Assembly (NCBI GenBank): GCA_022393335.1 | Contig: JAJEKB010000498.1 | Coordinates: forward strand, 1-64,000 | Reading direction: 5' to 3' | Length of the DNA stretch: 64,000 bases | DNA from: Macrotrachela quadricornifera | Lineage: Eukaryota; Rotifera; Eurotatoria; Philodinida; Philodinidae | Shown: one piece after another, positions 49,718-60,540 of the stretch | How positions within the stretch are numbered: the stretch's first letter is position 1 | Layout: every line of letters begins with the position of its first letter | Notes under the pieces: generated by a model | Seen by the model: the letters and a program-made list of their open reading frames with translations, nothing else | The model's database searches: none | What the model was told of the DNA's origin: nothing | Position numbers and translations under genes: made by a program

Positions 49718-51834
49718 ATTTTGAGAATTTATATTTTTTTTTCAAAGATCTCCTACTGACATTCATTTATAAATAACGATAAATATTCAATTTAATGAGA
49801 AATTCTTCTTTATTTTTTTTCTTTTCTTCCATTTTACGTTAAAAGGTAGTTGAGTATATCTATATTATTATAGTTTCGTTTCTTTTTATTCATAACTATT
49901 TATACTTTGAATTATTTTTAATGGTTTTTCTATCGAAAATTCATTATAAAAATAAAATCTTTGTTGTTTTTAATAGCTTAGGAAAAATATACATCAAACA
50001 AATAAATTACTCAAATTTTAGATTGACAATTACACTAAATTATGAAAATTACATAGCTTTAATGGTGAAACATTGGATCTCTTATTGTTTTGTGTATTTT
50101 AAATTTTAGTTCAATGAAGGCTACATTGAAAAGATTTACTTACCTTTTCTTTACCTGTACAAAAACAAAGAAAAAGTTCCATCTATTGTTTTTTGATTTA
50201 TTGACAAGTAAAACTTATGATGAAGTTGCCTAAATAATAAGCAAAGAATGCAGCATAAAATAATATATCTATTAAGCTATGTGGTGATTTGTGAAGAGAA
50301 CCATTTAAATGTAAGAGTACACTATAGTTACACTTATCAATGAGCTTATAATTGCGCAAGTTAGTATGCTCATCCAACATTTTTTAAGTGGTTTTTTCAG
50401 TACTATCTCGGAAGCGTTTTGACATGAGCATGAGATGTTTGCATATATCTTCATTATATATCTGAAAGACATTCTCTCTAGAAAAGATTTTGATGGCTTG
50501 AATAGTATATGACGACGGTATCGGTCGTAATTTAGTGAGCTAAATAACAGAGATTGTGTTTGATATGAACCTTCGTAACACTTTGTTCTTTCAGTTCAAT
50601 AATCTAAAATAATCCGTAAAACGTTATTTTCTCAAAAATCGTCTCACTTGTAATAAATACTGCTAAGCCATTGAAAGCAAAATATGTTTTCATACTGAGC
50701 ATAAATGTTAGCATAACATAGAGGGTCTCCTTATATCTTGAGGAATTTAAATTTTAGAGGTCAGTCAAAAAGAGAAAAGTCAATTGAATGAAATCTGAGA
50801 AAAACAACGATTGTACCGTGTTTATGACACACTTTTACTCAATGATTTTTATTGAACAGCTAATAAAAAAAGTGATCTAGATTATATCAAATGAGCGATA
50901 AGAATAGTTGTGGTCTGAACTATTATATTTCTATCAGAAGGCAAGAGTAAATATTGCAATAAAATTTACATAAGATGTTTTTTTTATTTGAGTGAATTAT
51001 TCATCTGTGAATCGATTGAACATGAATGAATAGATCTTTTCATATATATTGGTATAACCAAGTTTCATCTGATAATAATGCATTTGAAAGAATTTCTCTC
51101 AAATTTTTTTATCGATTTAGGGGCAAGCATTGTTCGACAATTTGTCAATCAGTTGTGATTAAAGTTGAAAAATTAAAAGAAAAATCTGTGCTTTGATTTT
51201 TTTTTGTTCTGTCTTTATTACAGTTGGAAGTAATAAAAATTGTAGAAGAACAAATAAAATACAAAAATGATTGCATTTGTCATTCTGCTTTGAATAAATT
51301 TCTCGAAGAAAGATGGAAGGGGTTACTTTTTGCTAGTTAATCAAAACTGGTTGTTCTTCGCTCTATAAGGAGAGAGGAAGAAAAAATAAATAATTCTTTT
51401 GTTAAATTCTCGCTTTGAGTGTTCTACAATCACAATAGACAGATGGTAGGATGAAAAAAACTACTATTTGTAAAATTCAAAAAGGTTTGAAATTGATGCG
51501 CCTTCATTTTTGCCTGTTAGATTCAATTGAATGACTCAGATATACGAATATCGCAAATATTTCTTGTTCAATTCACTTTCAAGATCGATTGAGTCGAGTT
51601 TATCAAGAACGAAAATCGTGAGCAACATCTCAATAATTTTCTTTCGTTATTGTTCATTTTTACGAAGAGAATATCTATTTTATTATTTAGAATCTTTGAG
51701 ATAGATTTATGTGAGGCGCACTAAGCCAATTGAATATCATTAAATTATCAAAAATGAAAAAAATTCGACCCTTCATCATAAAAAAAAGAGTTTAATAATG
51801 GATTTTTATCATTTAAGATAACAATATTTGAAAG
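49718..51834. other. AT-rich intergenic stretch
   Basis: No gene or notable repeat recognised. The last few hundred bases would include the promoter of the LRR gene at 51835. Confidence 0.4.
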
Positions 51835-52533
51835 ATGGCTTCGATATTTACTAATGAAGACGAACACTCAGTGTATAAGAATTCGACACTTGAAACTCGA
51901 ATTAAACAATATTCATCTCATTCAGGAGTGGATCTACAAAGACGGAAGTTGACGGATCAAGACATGGAAATTGTCGCTAAACAAGCAATCATCAATCAAC
52001 AGTGTACCGTACTCTGGTTACAAACAAATGAAATTACATCTCAAGGTGCAGAGATCATAGCGTCAGCCTTGTGCAAAAATTCTACATTAGAATGTTTAAG
52101 GCTTGACGAGAATTGCGTGTCGGATATGGGTGTTTTATCTCTGGCGAAGACTCTATCTCTCGATAATCGAACTCTGAAAGTACTTGTTCTACGATCAAAT
52201 AGTATCACAGACAATGGTGCACAACAACTTGCTGAAATGCTCAAGAAAAATAGAACCTTGACTTATTTGTCGCTCTCTGAAAATAAAATAGGCGATCAAG
52301 GAGTTCAACTGCTGGCTGATGCGCTTGCTCAATATAACAACAGTCTTGAACAGTTGTATCTGTATTCGAACAAATCGGTGACTGACTCTAGTGTCGATTC
52401 TCTCGTTGACATGTTGCAACACAATCGATGCCTGAAGACACTCGATATAGAAAACTGCAATTTTTCTGAGAAGGGAAAAGAAAGACTTCGACTATCGATC
52501 AAATCAAAGAACAATTTCGATCTTGAAGTATAA
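51835..52533 (+). CDS. Leucine-rich-repeat (RNI/NLRC3-type) protein
   Basis: An intronless 232-aa frame. After about 50 residues it consists of RNI-like LRR units of about 28 residues: CTVLWLQTNEITSQGAEIIA, LECLRLDENCVSDMGV, LKVLVLRSNSITDNGA, LTYLSLSENKIGDQGV, LEQLYLYSNKSVTDSS and LKTLDIENCNFSEKG. The motif LxxLxLxxNxIxDxGAxxLAxxL is that of ribonuclease-inhibitor and NLR-type repeats. These form a curved protein-binding surface; no nucleotide-binding or other effector domain is attached. The first 50 residues are charged. Intact, with a good ATG context (AAAGATGGC). Stand-alone LRR genes of this kind are abundant in bdelloids. Confidence 0.85.
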   Translation: MASIFTNEDEHSVYKNSTLETRIKQYSSHSGVDLQRRKLTDQDMEIVAKQAIINQQCTVLWLQTNEITSQGAEIIASALCKNSTLECLRLDENCVSDMGVLSLAKTLSLDNRTLKVLVLRSNSITDNGAQQLAEMLKKNRTLTYLSLSENKIGDQGVQLLADALAQYNNSLEQLYLYSNKSVTDSSVDSLVDMLQHNRCLKTLDIENCNFSEKGKERLRLSIKSKNNFDLEV

Positions 52534-55213
52534 CACAATGTGTTTAAAAGTGCATAAACGATTGATATTTACTATAATCAGTTGTCGTGTCACTAAAACT
52601 AAAATCAAATAATATAAATGTAAATTGAACATAATTTAATTTACGAAATCTCTGAAAGTTTCGTATTTTTTTCTTAATAACTTATTCTTTGTCAAGAGCA
52701 ATTTAAAAATCGAGAACCACTTATAATCGATTCGTTTTTGTATTTCCATGATAGATCTTAACGGTAAAGTTTTTTGAACAACTAGGTTTGAATGTTATCC
52801 ATTGCTAGAACATTGGAAAAATTTGGCTGACTGAATTATGACGAAACTTCTCCAGATGTCCCATCACTTTTAAAATCCCATTTTGAACATACATTGACAG
52901 CTACGAAATTAGAATAATCTTAAAAAGGTTTATTTACATGGGCTTTAATTCCTAAGATACCAAAGTTTTATTAGATTTTTTTGGCAAAAGCTCGTAATTT
53001 CCTCAGATCACTATGGAAATCATTTTTCTAGTTTTGAGTTAATACTTTCGACAACTGAAGTGTTATTACAAGACAATTCTCTTAGAAATAACGGAGCATA
53101 CAAGACGTTTCTGATTACATCTAATGGAGATCGTGAACTATTAATTCATGTTGATTGTTGTCATGGACTGTCATCAATTCATATTACCTTTCCTACTTTC
53201 CAACAAACTCAGATACAAAATCGTAAGAGAAAAATATTCATTTTTCATTTATTTTTTTCCTACCATAAATCCGATTTTCAACTGCTATTAACCACTTCGA
53301 AAATAAATGAAAAAATATCTTCTATATTCATATATATATATATAGAAAAGAGAAAAAATTTTGCTGGTTTATAAATTTTATAAGCTTATAAGTGAGATAA
53401 GATGTCCGTGTGAACATCCTAGGAAAAAAAATTCGATCGGACTCCGAGTTGCGAATTTTTGATTCGATCTGATAGTCGGATACTCCTACGTTTTCGGTTA
53501 TCGAAATCAGTAATTATTTGGATTGTTAAATTTCGATGGGATTTCTATAGGATTCTATCTAGCTTTGAATCTGTGGTCAATCTTATACATTAAGATTATA
53601 TTTGGAATCTAAATTTTACCGAATGTGAGCCGAAAAGTCTTACGAGTTGTAGCCACTGGAAACTGATGTATTTCGTATGGATTTTGGATCAGAAGCTGTC
53701 GTAGATCAGTTATTTTTTTCTATCCTATAATGTATGCCAAAAGAAATCCGTATTCTGAGAAACTCAAAGTAGTTCGGAAGCCTTTCCAGAAACCTTTTTT
53801 TAGTTTTCGAGACGGTTTCTGATCTTCTAAAACGTTACCAAGAATACTTTATTGTTTTCCGAAATTTCGAAAATTTTTCGGTTCTCGAGAACTCCAATTT
53901 CGATGGGTGTAGGGTTCTATAGAATACCTTTTTACCATTGTCGAAAATCTAATTACTATCTTCAGAAACCGATAGGGTATTTCAGGGAACCGATTCCTCC
54001 TAAAACTTGTTAGAGTATCAAAGAGATATGTGAAAATACTTTTTTCAGTTTCCGAATCATTTTATCGGAAACCCTTTGGGTTTTGAGCTTTCTGTCACTC
54101 GAAAAGATATAATAGAAAATCCAAACTAGTTTACGAGTTTTATTTAACTAGAAGGCACATTCTAGAACTTTGAGATTTTCACAACGAGTTTTCAAGACTT
54201 GCACCGGGTCAGCCAAAAGTCAGTTAACCCAAGAAAATATTCAATCTTTTCTTCGGTTAACTGACTTTCGACCTACCCTGAATTGTACACTAGAAAATAA
54301 GTCATAAAGTTTTATTGAGGATATTCTAAAGAGTAGAAAATCAAATTTGATTTTCTTTTTATTATATAATATCTTTCATTTTCTTTTATAAAGTAAAAAA
54401 AAATGATCATAATTTTGAAAAATACTATTATTCATTTGAACAATCAGGTGATCTAAAAAAAATTAGCCAAAATGAAAACTTACTTTCTATATAAATGATT
54501 AAATGATTTAAATAGCAAAAATACATTGAAATAAAAATATTTTTCATTAAATTCGGAAATGACACATTATTGTGCGTGAACATAATATGAATTTATTTCA
54601 TTGCACGCGACACACTCTACATATCAACCCTAGTAATCAATTTTACTGATTAATTTTTTAAGTTGATAATAGAAAACATAATATGTTGTATTCAATGTAA
54701 TGATCTTTCTGAATCGAAGTTGATTTTCGAATTTTATTCACATTCGACGTTTATTTTCTACTTTTTAGACAATAAATCTTCTTGAAAATTCAACCATTTT
54801 TAAATTTATAGAAATTCATTGAATAAGTCACAAAACTTTTAAAATGCTTTAGCTTATCTAAGATCGATTTTCCAAAAAGTAAAATTTATAAAAAAATTTA
54901 GTGTACGTGCATGGAAAAATTTTAATCTTTAGATGCTTCTGGCAAGTGCCGATATACTAGTTTAAAACATTAAAATATGTTGGTCTTTTCAATAGAATTT
55001 AGTGCAATGCGGATAGAATCTAAATATTTTGTTTTTCAAATATCAGTCAAAATAACGATGACTCATGTTTCTGTCACTAGAAAGTTGTGTTTAATAACAT
55101 CTGTACAGCAATTATTGGATCAGTTAACATAAATTACAAGGAAAAAATCAAGGTTGAGCGAAATACCTAAAAAGCGTAAATTATCATATTTTTGAATTAT
55201 TAAGTTAACTACT
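52534..55213. other. Intergenic stretch before the viral-gene element
   Basis: No gene recognised. An open frame of 104 codons at 53060-53374 has no domain. A 24-bp-arm hairpin lies at 54206-54278. Confidence 0.4.
54206..54278. repeat. Isolated hairpin
   Basis: AAAGTCAGTTAACC (part of 54206-54229) and GGTTAACTGACTTTC (within 54255-54278) form a stem of about 24 bp with a 25-base AT-rich loop and a few mismatches at the outer end. Confidence 0.7.
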
Positions 55214-55348
55214 TGTTATAGAATATTTGTAAGACACATTCCATAAAGAATTATTCTATATGCTTTTCTTTTCTTTTAATCTTATATGTATGTTTTCTCT
55301 TTTGTTCTTTCGTTCGTTACACATGCATATGCACAACGACCCCATTCC
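55214..55348 (+). repeat. Left terminal inverted repeat of the viral-gene unit
   Basis: Starts TGTTATAGAATATTTG and ends CCCCATTCC. Matches the complement of 56408-56543 along its full length. Confidence 0.85.
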
Positions 55349-55490
55349 TCGTTTGTTAGAAAGCAATTATTAATCAACTGAACAATACTTTATTAGCTTG
55401 AAGCTTTATCTGTATCGGCTCTTCAGACTTTAGAAGAAAATTGATTCAACAAGCTTCGCAAGACTAGAATTCAAATCCGTTAGAAGAAGC

Positions 55491-56243
55491 ATGACAAATA
55501 CTCAAGCATCCGGATCTGCTTCTACTAACGATATTCTTCAGCTAATTAATGATCTGACATCAACATGTAATTTTGCTACAGACCTTGGCGATTTCGTTGA
55601 TGCAATTGTTGTAGCTAAAGAAGTTATGAGTAAAAATGGATGGCGTAAGGATGTACCTTTAATGATTGCACTTTTCTTTGAAAGAGGCAACAACATAGGT
55701 AAACTTCTAGGCAGTGATGGTAGAATCTCACCTGCTGGCCAGCAACTAGTAAAATCATTAAAGAACAAGTACAACTTGCAGAGTCGGGCTAATGAAGTGG
55801 CAGGCCAATCAACTCGTAATGCATTAACTCTAGCACGCGTGAATCTTGCATCTCCTGCATTATCTTTAAAATATTCTGTACATAGACGCAATCAGCCTAT
55901 AATTTATAACGGACCAAAATGTCTTGCAATGCAAGCTTTTGCTTCAATAATCCCGCAAGGTAATCACTTGGACGTGCTCCGATCAGCTCATGCATGTGTT
56001 ATGCATCGTCTTTCATTAGCAATCAACAGTACCTATAAGGCCATGTCAAAAATTGATCAGCACAGAACAACTCTCAATTACGTCAATGCCGGTATCAATA
56101 ACAGTAAACTTGATCAAACTGATCGCTTTGATCTTCTTCATAGTCTTCAAGTCATCATCTCAACAGGTAATTCATCAACTGCTGCAGATGGAATAAAAGA
56201 ATTAGCCGAAGAGTTCGATGGTTTGGCTAAAGCTCAAAGCTAA
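55491..56243 (+). CDS. Endogenous phenuivirus-like nucleocapsid protein (Tenui_N type)
   Basis: An intact intronless 250-aa frame, close to the usual 240-260 residues of phenuivirus/tenuivirus nucleocapsids. The family pattern is visible along the whole length: a helical N-terminal arm; the W-x-KD-x3-MI-x-L-x3-RGN block (residues 51-67); a KYNL helix (93-96); the LTLARV core (112-117); a proline-bounded F-A segment (150-155); an A-H helix (166-180); and a final helical lobe (205-245). In the virus this protein coats genomic RNA and oligomerises through its N-terminal arm. Here it lies in cellular DNA between terminal inverted repeats. No polymerase or glycoprotein gene accompanies it. The open frame suggests recent arrival or retention. 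An alternative, unrelated cellular origin is unlikely given the ordered motifs, but no alignment was run. Confidence 0.85.
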   Translation: MTNTQASGSASTNDILQLINDLTSTCNFATDLGDFVDAIVVAKEVMSKNGWRKDVPLMIALFFERGNNIGKLLGSDGRISPAGQQLVKSLKNKYNLQSRANEVAGQSTRNALTLARVNLASPALSLKYSVHRRNQPIIYNGPKCLAMQAFASIIPQGNHLDVLRSAHACVMHRLSLAINSTYKAMSKIDQHRTTLNYVNAGINNSKLDQTDRFDLLHSLQVIISTGNSSTAADGIKELAEEFDGLAKAQS

Positions 56244-56407
56244 TGATCATCATTTATACCCGTGATATGGAAGTCAGATTTGAAGTCATTAAGTCAGATC
56301 TGGATTTAGCCTTTAGAAGATGATGAGAAGATCTAGATTTAGTGCAAAAAAACTAACTAGCATACGATTACTGCGAAGTTATTAGTTTTATGCTAGTTTC
56401 TGAAAAT

Positions 56408-56543
56408 GGAATGGGGGTCATTGTGCATATGCATGTGTAACGAACGAAAGAACAAAAGAGAAAACATACATATAAGATTAAAAGAAAAAAAAAGCATATA
56501 GAATAATTCTTTATGGAATGTGTCTTACAAATATTCTATAACA
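56408..56543 (-). repeat. Right terminal inverted repeat of the viral-gene unit
   Basis: Begins GGAATGGGGGTCATTG and ends CTATAACA; inverted copy of 55214-55348. Confidence 0.85.
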
Positions 56544-57079
56544 CTGCTTTCTCTTATTCATTGAGAAAGCTTTTAAAAACTTTATGAAAAGAATGATTGT
56601 GTGAGAATCTGAGAAACGGTTTGACCATGAGTAAATATAAACGAGCTACATCAAATAGTGGACTAAGTTTACAACCGGACGTCAACAGTTGTTTATGGTT
56701 ATTGTTAAAATTGAGCAACAATTCCGTACAGTTTTTTTATTGACAGATATCCGACGAGATCACAATGTACAACTGTCATCAATGGTATACTGAAGAATTT
56801 GGATATTGAATATGATGCGAAAAATAATGCGAATGAATATGAAAAGTTCTTACAAAAATGCAATTATTATATGTTATAGAATTTATAGCGTGAGTCGTGA
56901 ATCTCAAAATACACACGAGAACGCTAAAAGCTTAGTGATGAAAAAAATTCGTCGAAATGAAATATAGATATTCGAGAATGAATTCCGAAAGAAATATAGA
57001 AGTATATCTAATGGCACAAATGTCAGAAAGAAATCTATTAAAAGTGGTAAACTATATAAAATAATTAGAAAGATATATA

Positions 57080-57115
57080 TATTTAGGTCAGTTCAAAAGT
57101 AATGGTGGAGTTACT
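57080..57115 (+). repeat. Mariner-like terminal sequence
   Basis: TTAGGTCAGTTCAAAAGTAA resembles the ends of mariner elements (TTAGGT...CAAAAGTAAT). No matching second end or transposase was found. Confidence 0.3.
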
Positions 57116-57299
57116 GTCATTCCATAAAAAAAGCTTTAACAAAATTTCGCTCTATATACTTTTCAAGATAAAAGAATGTTCTATGTTTCTATGCTATTCG
57201 ATCATACTTCAACTAATGTTACAATAATAAAATTTCGATAAGATTGTTTTGTTTACATGTGTTATATGATATCATGAATCCTAACGAATATTTTTATGA

Positions 57300-57785
57300 A
57301 TAACTTTTGATAGAAACAAGATAGAGGACCGTAGTGTTTATCATTGGAAAGAGGAGAAGAAGGTGTATCAGATTCTGCATTATAGGTATTTTTAAATATT
57401 AATTTTTGAAGTATTTGTATTCAATCTTCTAACTATCGGGAAAATGCTTTTATTATGAAAAAGGAAACGATATCAGAGTAAGATTTTTTTCTCAAATCTT
57501 GGTAGAAAATCGCTTTGGAAGCTCGATTAGAATACTTATAATTCATCTTAGCATTCCATACTTTGTAGATCTTTGAGTTTTCGTTTGAATTTATATTTGA
57601 TAATTGAAAATTGACTCTAAACAACTTGTCAGATAGGTTTGTTCTTGAGAAGATCATTTGAAAACCTTATAAAAAATAGAGCCAGAAATTCTAGGATATT
57701 CACTTCAATGCGTTTTTATCTCCTCTTTCCAATGATGAAAATCGCAGCTCTCTATCTTACTCCTACCAAAAATTATTTAGAAAAT
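57300..57785. mobile_element. ~480-bp inverted-repeat element
   Basis: The left end (57300-57360) contains AAGATAGAG and TCATTGGAAAGAGGAGA; the right end (57710-57778) contains their complements TCTCCTCTTTCCAATGA and CTCTATCTT at matching spacing. The interior shows no gene. Confidence 0.6.
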
Positions 57786-58189
57786 ACTCACCCCTCTTTT
57801 TTTTTCTGAATGGGCAATAGTTAATTTCTCTTTATCGCTTTTTTCAGCAATAACAATAACAACAGCAGTGGCAGTATTTCTAACACTAAATGAAGTTGAA
57901 ATAATTGGATAATGTTAATTCAAGAAGAAAGCATAATCTATTTCGTAGCTCAAGACGCATATGAAATAGAAGTAGAAAGAATAAAATGTTATGGACAACT
58001 TGGATCATGAAATAGATGAATAAAACAAACATTTTTTCAGTTTGTGTCTTTTGGTTCTTGATAAAGTCGTTTTTCTTCTATTTTGAAGTTATTTTTTATA
58101 GATTTTCCTATATCTATCAATAAAGCTTTGTTGTGTCTGTTTCCTATATGATTTTTGAATATGTTCTAGATTATACTTCGATTGCATAA
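57786..58189. other. Intergenic stretch
   Basis: Nothing supported beyond AT-rich sequence. Confidence 0.35.
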
Positions 58190-60540
58190 CGATGTTAACA
58201 TGTGCAAAATTATTTGAGAATGAAAATCATTCTACTCTTCAAATTAAAAATGAATTAATTGAAACAATTATAAATCATAATCAAGGTAATCAATAGTACC
58301 ATAATTTATATGACAAATATTTTTAATTTTAAATCTTATCGTCTATATGTATAATGTTTAGTGTCTACCTGTCTGCACTAGGTTAAAGATTAAAGGTCAA
58401 GAATTAATAGTCAAATAAGGCTGTAAGAGGAAGGCGCTAAGAACTACTATATAAAGGTACCTATAGGTCCTGAAGAGTGTAAGACAACAAAGGAATAAAG
58501 CTATAAGGACATAAGGCTACATTGACTATTAAAATATGTGTGATACAAATGTATGAGGTCGTTAGGCTTTGATCTATAAACATAATATTGAATATTTGTA
58601 TGTCTCTTATTCAATGAAAAGTTAAACATCTGAAGTTATACGCTAAAGGAGGAACTAGTCGTGTAGTGTGTGAGAGTGTGATACTTTCATCAACAATTGA
58701 ATGTTCGTTAACATTATTAATAACAACTACTATTAATTCGATAGGGAGCTAAAGAAAAAAGAAACGCTTTTATTCGTTACCTATTTTTCTCTATATTTCT
58801 ATATTAAAATTTCTAGTCAGATCAAAATGAATAATCTTCCAATAGTCTTCATTTCTTTAGTTCAATATCGTTGAGTTCTTCATTATTTAATTTTCTTGAT
58901 AGCTATGAGCAAATAATAGAAGAACGTCAGCAATCGATAACGAATAGTAAGGTGCAAGATACTGAATCAAAATAACATGAGAAGTAACAAATAAACTTTT
59001 CTTTTTATTTTAGTCTCGTTCACTCTCTCTCTTTCTCTCTTTCTCTAGTATTAAATAGTACAAAAGATAAAACGTTGCTCAATGACTTATTAGCATCATC
59101 AATAATAAATAATATACCTAACAGTAATACACATCACATCCTAAACTATAATTTCATTTATATATTTCACTTTTCTGTTCACAGATATTTAATAATGCAA
59201 GAATTTCCTCTAGTGCAATGATAGCTGATTTAACTATAACATCCTATGTGAATCGACCATATCTATCCACATCGATGATCGTCCATTCGCAGAATATAGC
59301 CATATGAGTAGGTAAAATGAAAAACAACAAATAAAAGAATAGCAAGAAATTTGATAAAAATTTCTATTTGTTTAAATTCAACCATGAACGACATTGCAGA
59401 AAAATACAAACTTGATCTTGAAGGTATACGAACTGATCGTTTACGAGCGAATAAAACCAGAATTCGCATGTCAACAAAGTCATTTGCTATATTATGCTAG
59501 TTTTCAACATCTAATAAGAATCTGATGCAAAGATGCATTGATAGCTTAACAATGTATCAATAATTGTTTTTTTTCTTTTTCTTTTTATTGCTAATTTCAG
59601 TTTTTTAGAGAACCGATTTGATGAATACAATTCGAAAAAAATTTCGGTCAAAAATAAAAATTCGATATAATTCTATTAATAAAAATACACATACAAATAT
59701 ATTGCAAAATACAACAATGATTCAAATAGTATTTTTTAAAAATGTACCAAAATCTACATGGTTTCAGACGCGATAACAAGTAATAAATATCTCGAGCTAT
59801 AAGATAGACTAAAATATGAAAATAAATTGTTAATTTAGATGAAGCTCATTGTAATTATTATAAAACAATGAAAACACGTGCTTGGAATGAGTTCATTCAA
59901 AAAAATAATTTCCGATTTGCGTATATAGACAAAAGTAGGTCGATCTGAAATTCTATATCAATATATTAAAATCTAGAAAAAGATTATATCGAATTCGTCA
60001 GATTTAAACCATCTGAAGAAAACAATGAAGTTAATTGATCACATTGTTCATTAGTTTGCCATCAACGGTAACATAATATTGTCAGTGAAGAAGCTATTAT
60101 ATAAGCCGATCATTTGTCTGAAAATCAACTAGGTACCATGTTGTCATATCATCAATATCAAAATAAATTAATATAAAATAAATAATCTAATATTTTAGTT
60201 GAACAGTAAGTAGTCAATGAATCAATAGTTTATACTGTGCCATCTTAAGAAGATATAATAGTTACATATGCTCTTCTTATAGCAAAGATTGGTATTCATC
60301 AAGCAATGGCATGTGTCGAGAAACGTATGCTTTGTAAGTTTATGTTTAACAGTCAAAGATCTGAAAAATAAATTCTTTCTTTTAATCGATTCTACTAAAG
60401 CTGTTTTTTTCCTTATCTATAGTTATTTACAGACATTTGAACATATATACAATCAAGAACAACAGCAACGTTCATCTTACTTAATATCTTCCCAAATGAC
60501 AACGATCAGCAAAAACTTTAGTAATAAGTAGTAATATAAG
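58190..60540 (+). pseudogene. Decayed multi-exon gene debris
   Basis: Several short stretches look coding but do not join: 58192-58283 (MLTCAKLFENENHSTLQIKN, ending at a GGTAATC donor); 59838-59930 (LDEAHCNYYKTMKTRAWNEF); 59990-60170 (YIEFVRFKPSEENNEVN, then further segments separated by stops); 60230-60333 (EEDIIVTYALLIAKIGIHQA, ending at TTTGTAAG); and 60420-60531 (QTFEHIYNQEQQQRSSYL). In-frame stops such as TAA at about 60246 break otherwise coherent frames. The parts share the plus strand and spacing of an exon series, so a single old gene is likely. The family is not recognised. Confidence 0.35.

Larger units (their letters stand above)
55214..56543. mobile_element. TIR-bounded unit carrying a viral nucleocapsid gene
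   Basis: The left terminal inverted repeat 55214-55348 and the right repeat 56408-56543 are nearly identical: a handful of differences in about 135 bp, mainly a T/C change in a T-run and around the inner CCCC. Outer ends read TGTTATAGAATATTTGTAAG. No convincing target-site duplication is visible, only CT on each side. Between the repeats lie a 142-bp leader, the 250-codon viral-like frame and a 164-bp trailer. There is no transposase, so the unit would be non-autonomous. Confidence 0.75.

Noticed and set aside
55349..56407. The inverted repeats as the viral genome's own complementary ends
   Set aside because: Bunyavirus panhandle ends are short; 135-bp near-identical arms are far longer and look like transposon ends.
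55214..56543. A retroviral or LTR arrangement around the viral gene
   Set aside because: The flanking repeats are inverted, not direct, and there is no reverse transcriptase, integrase or primer-binding site.
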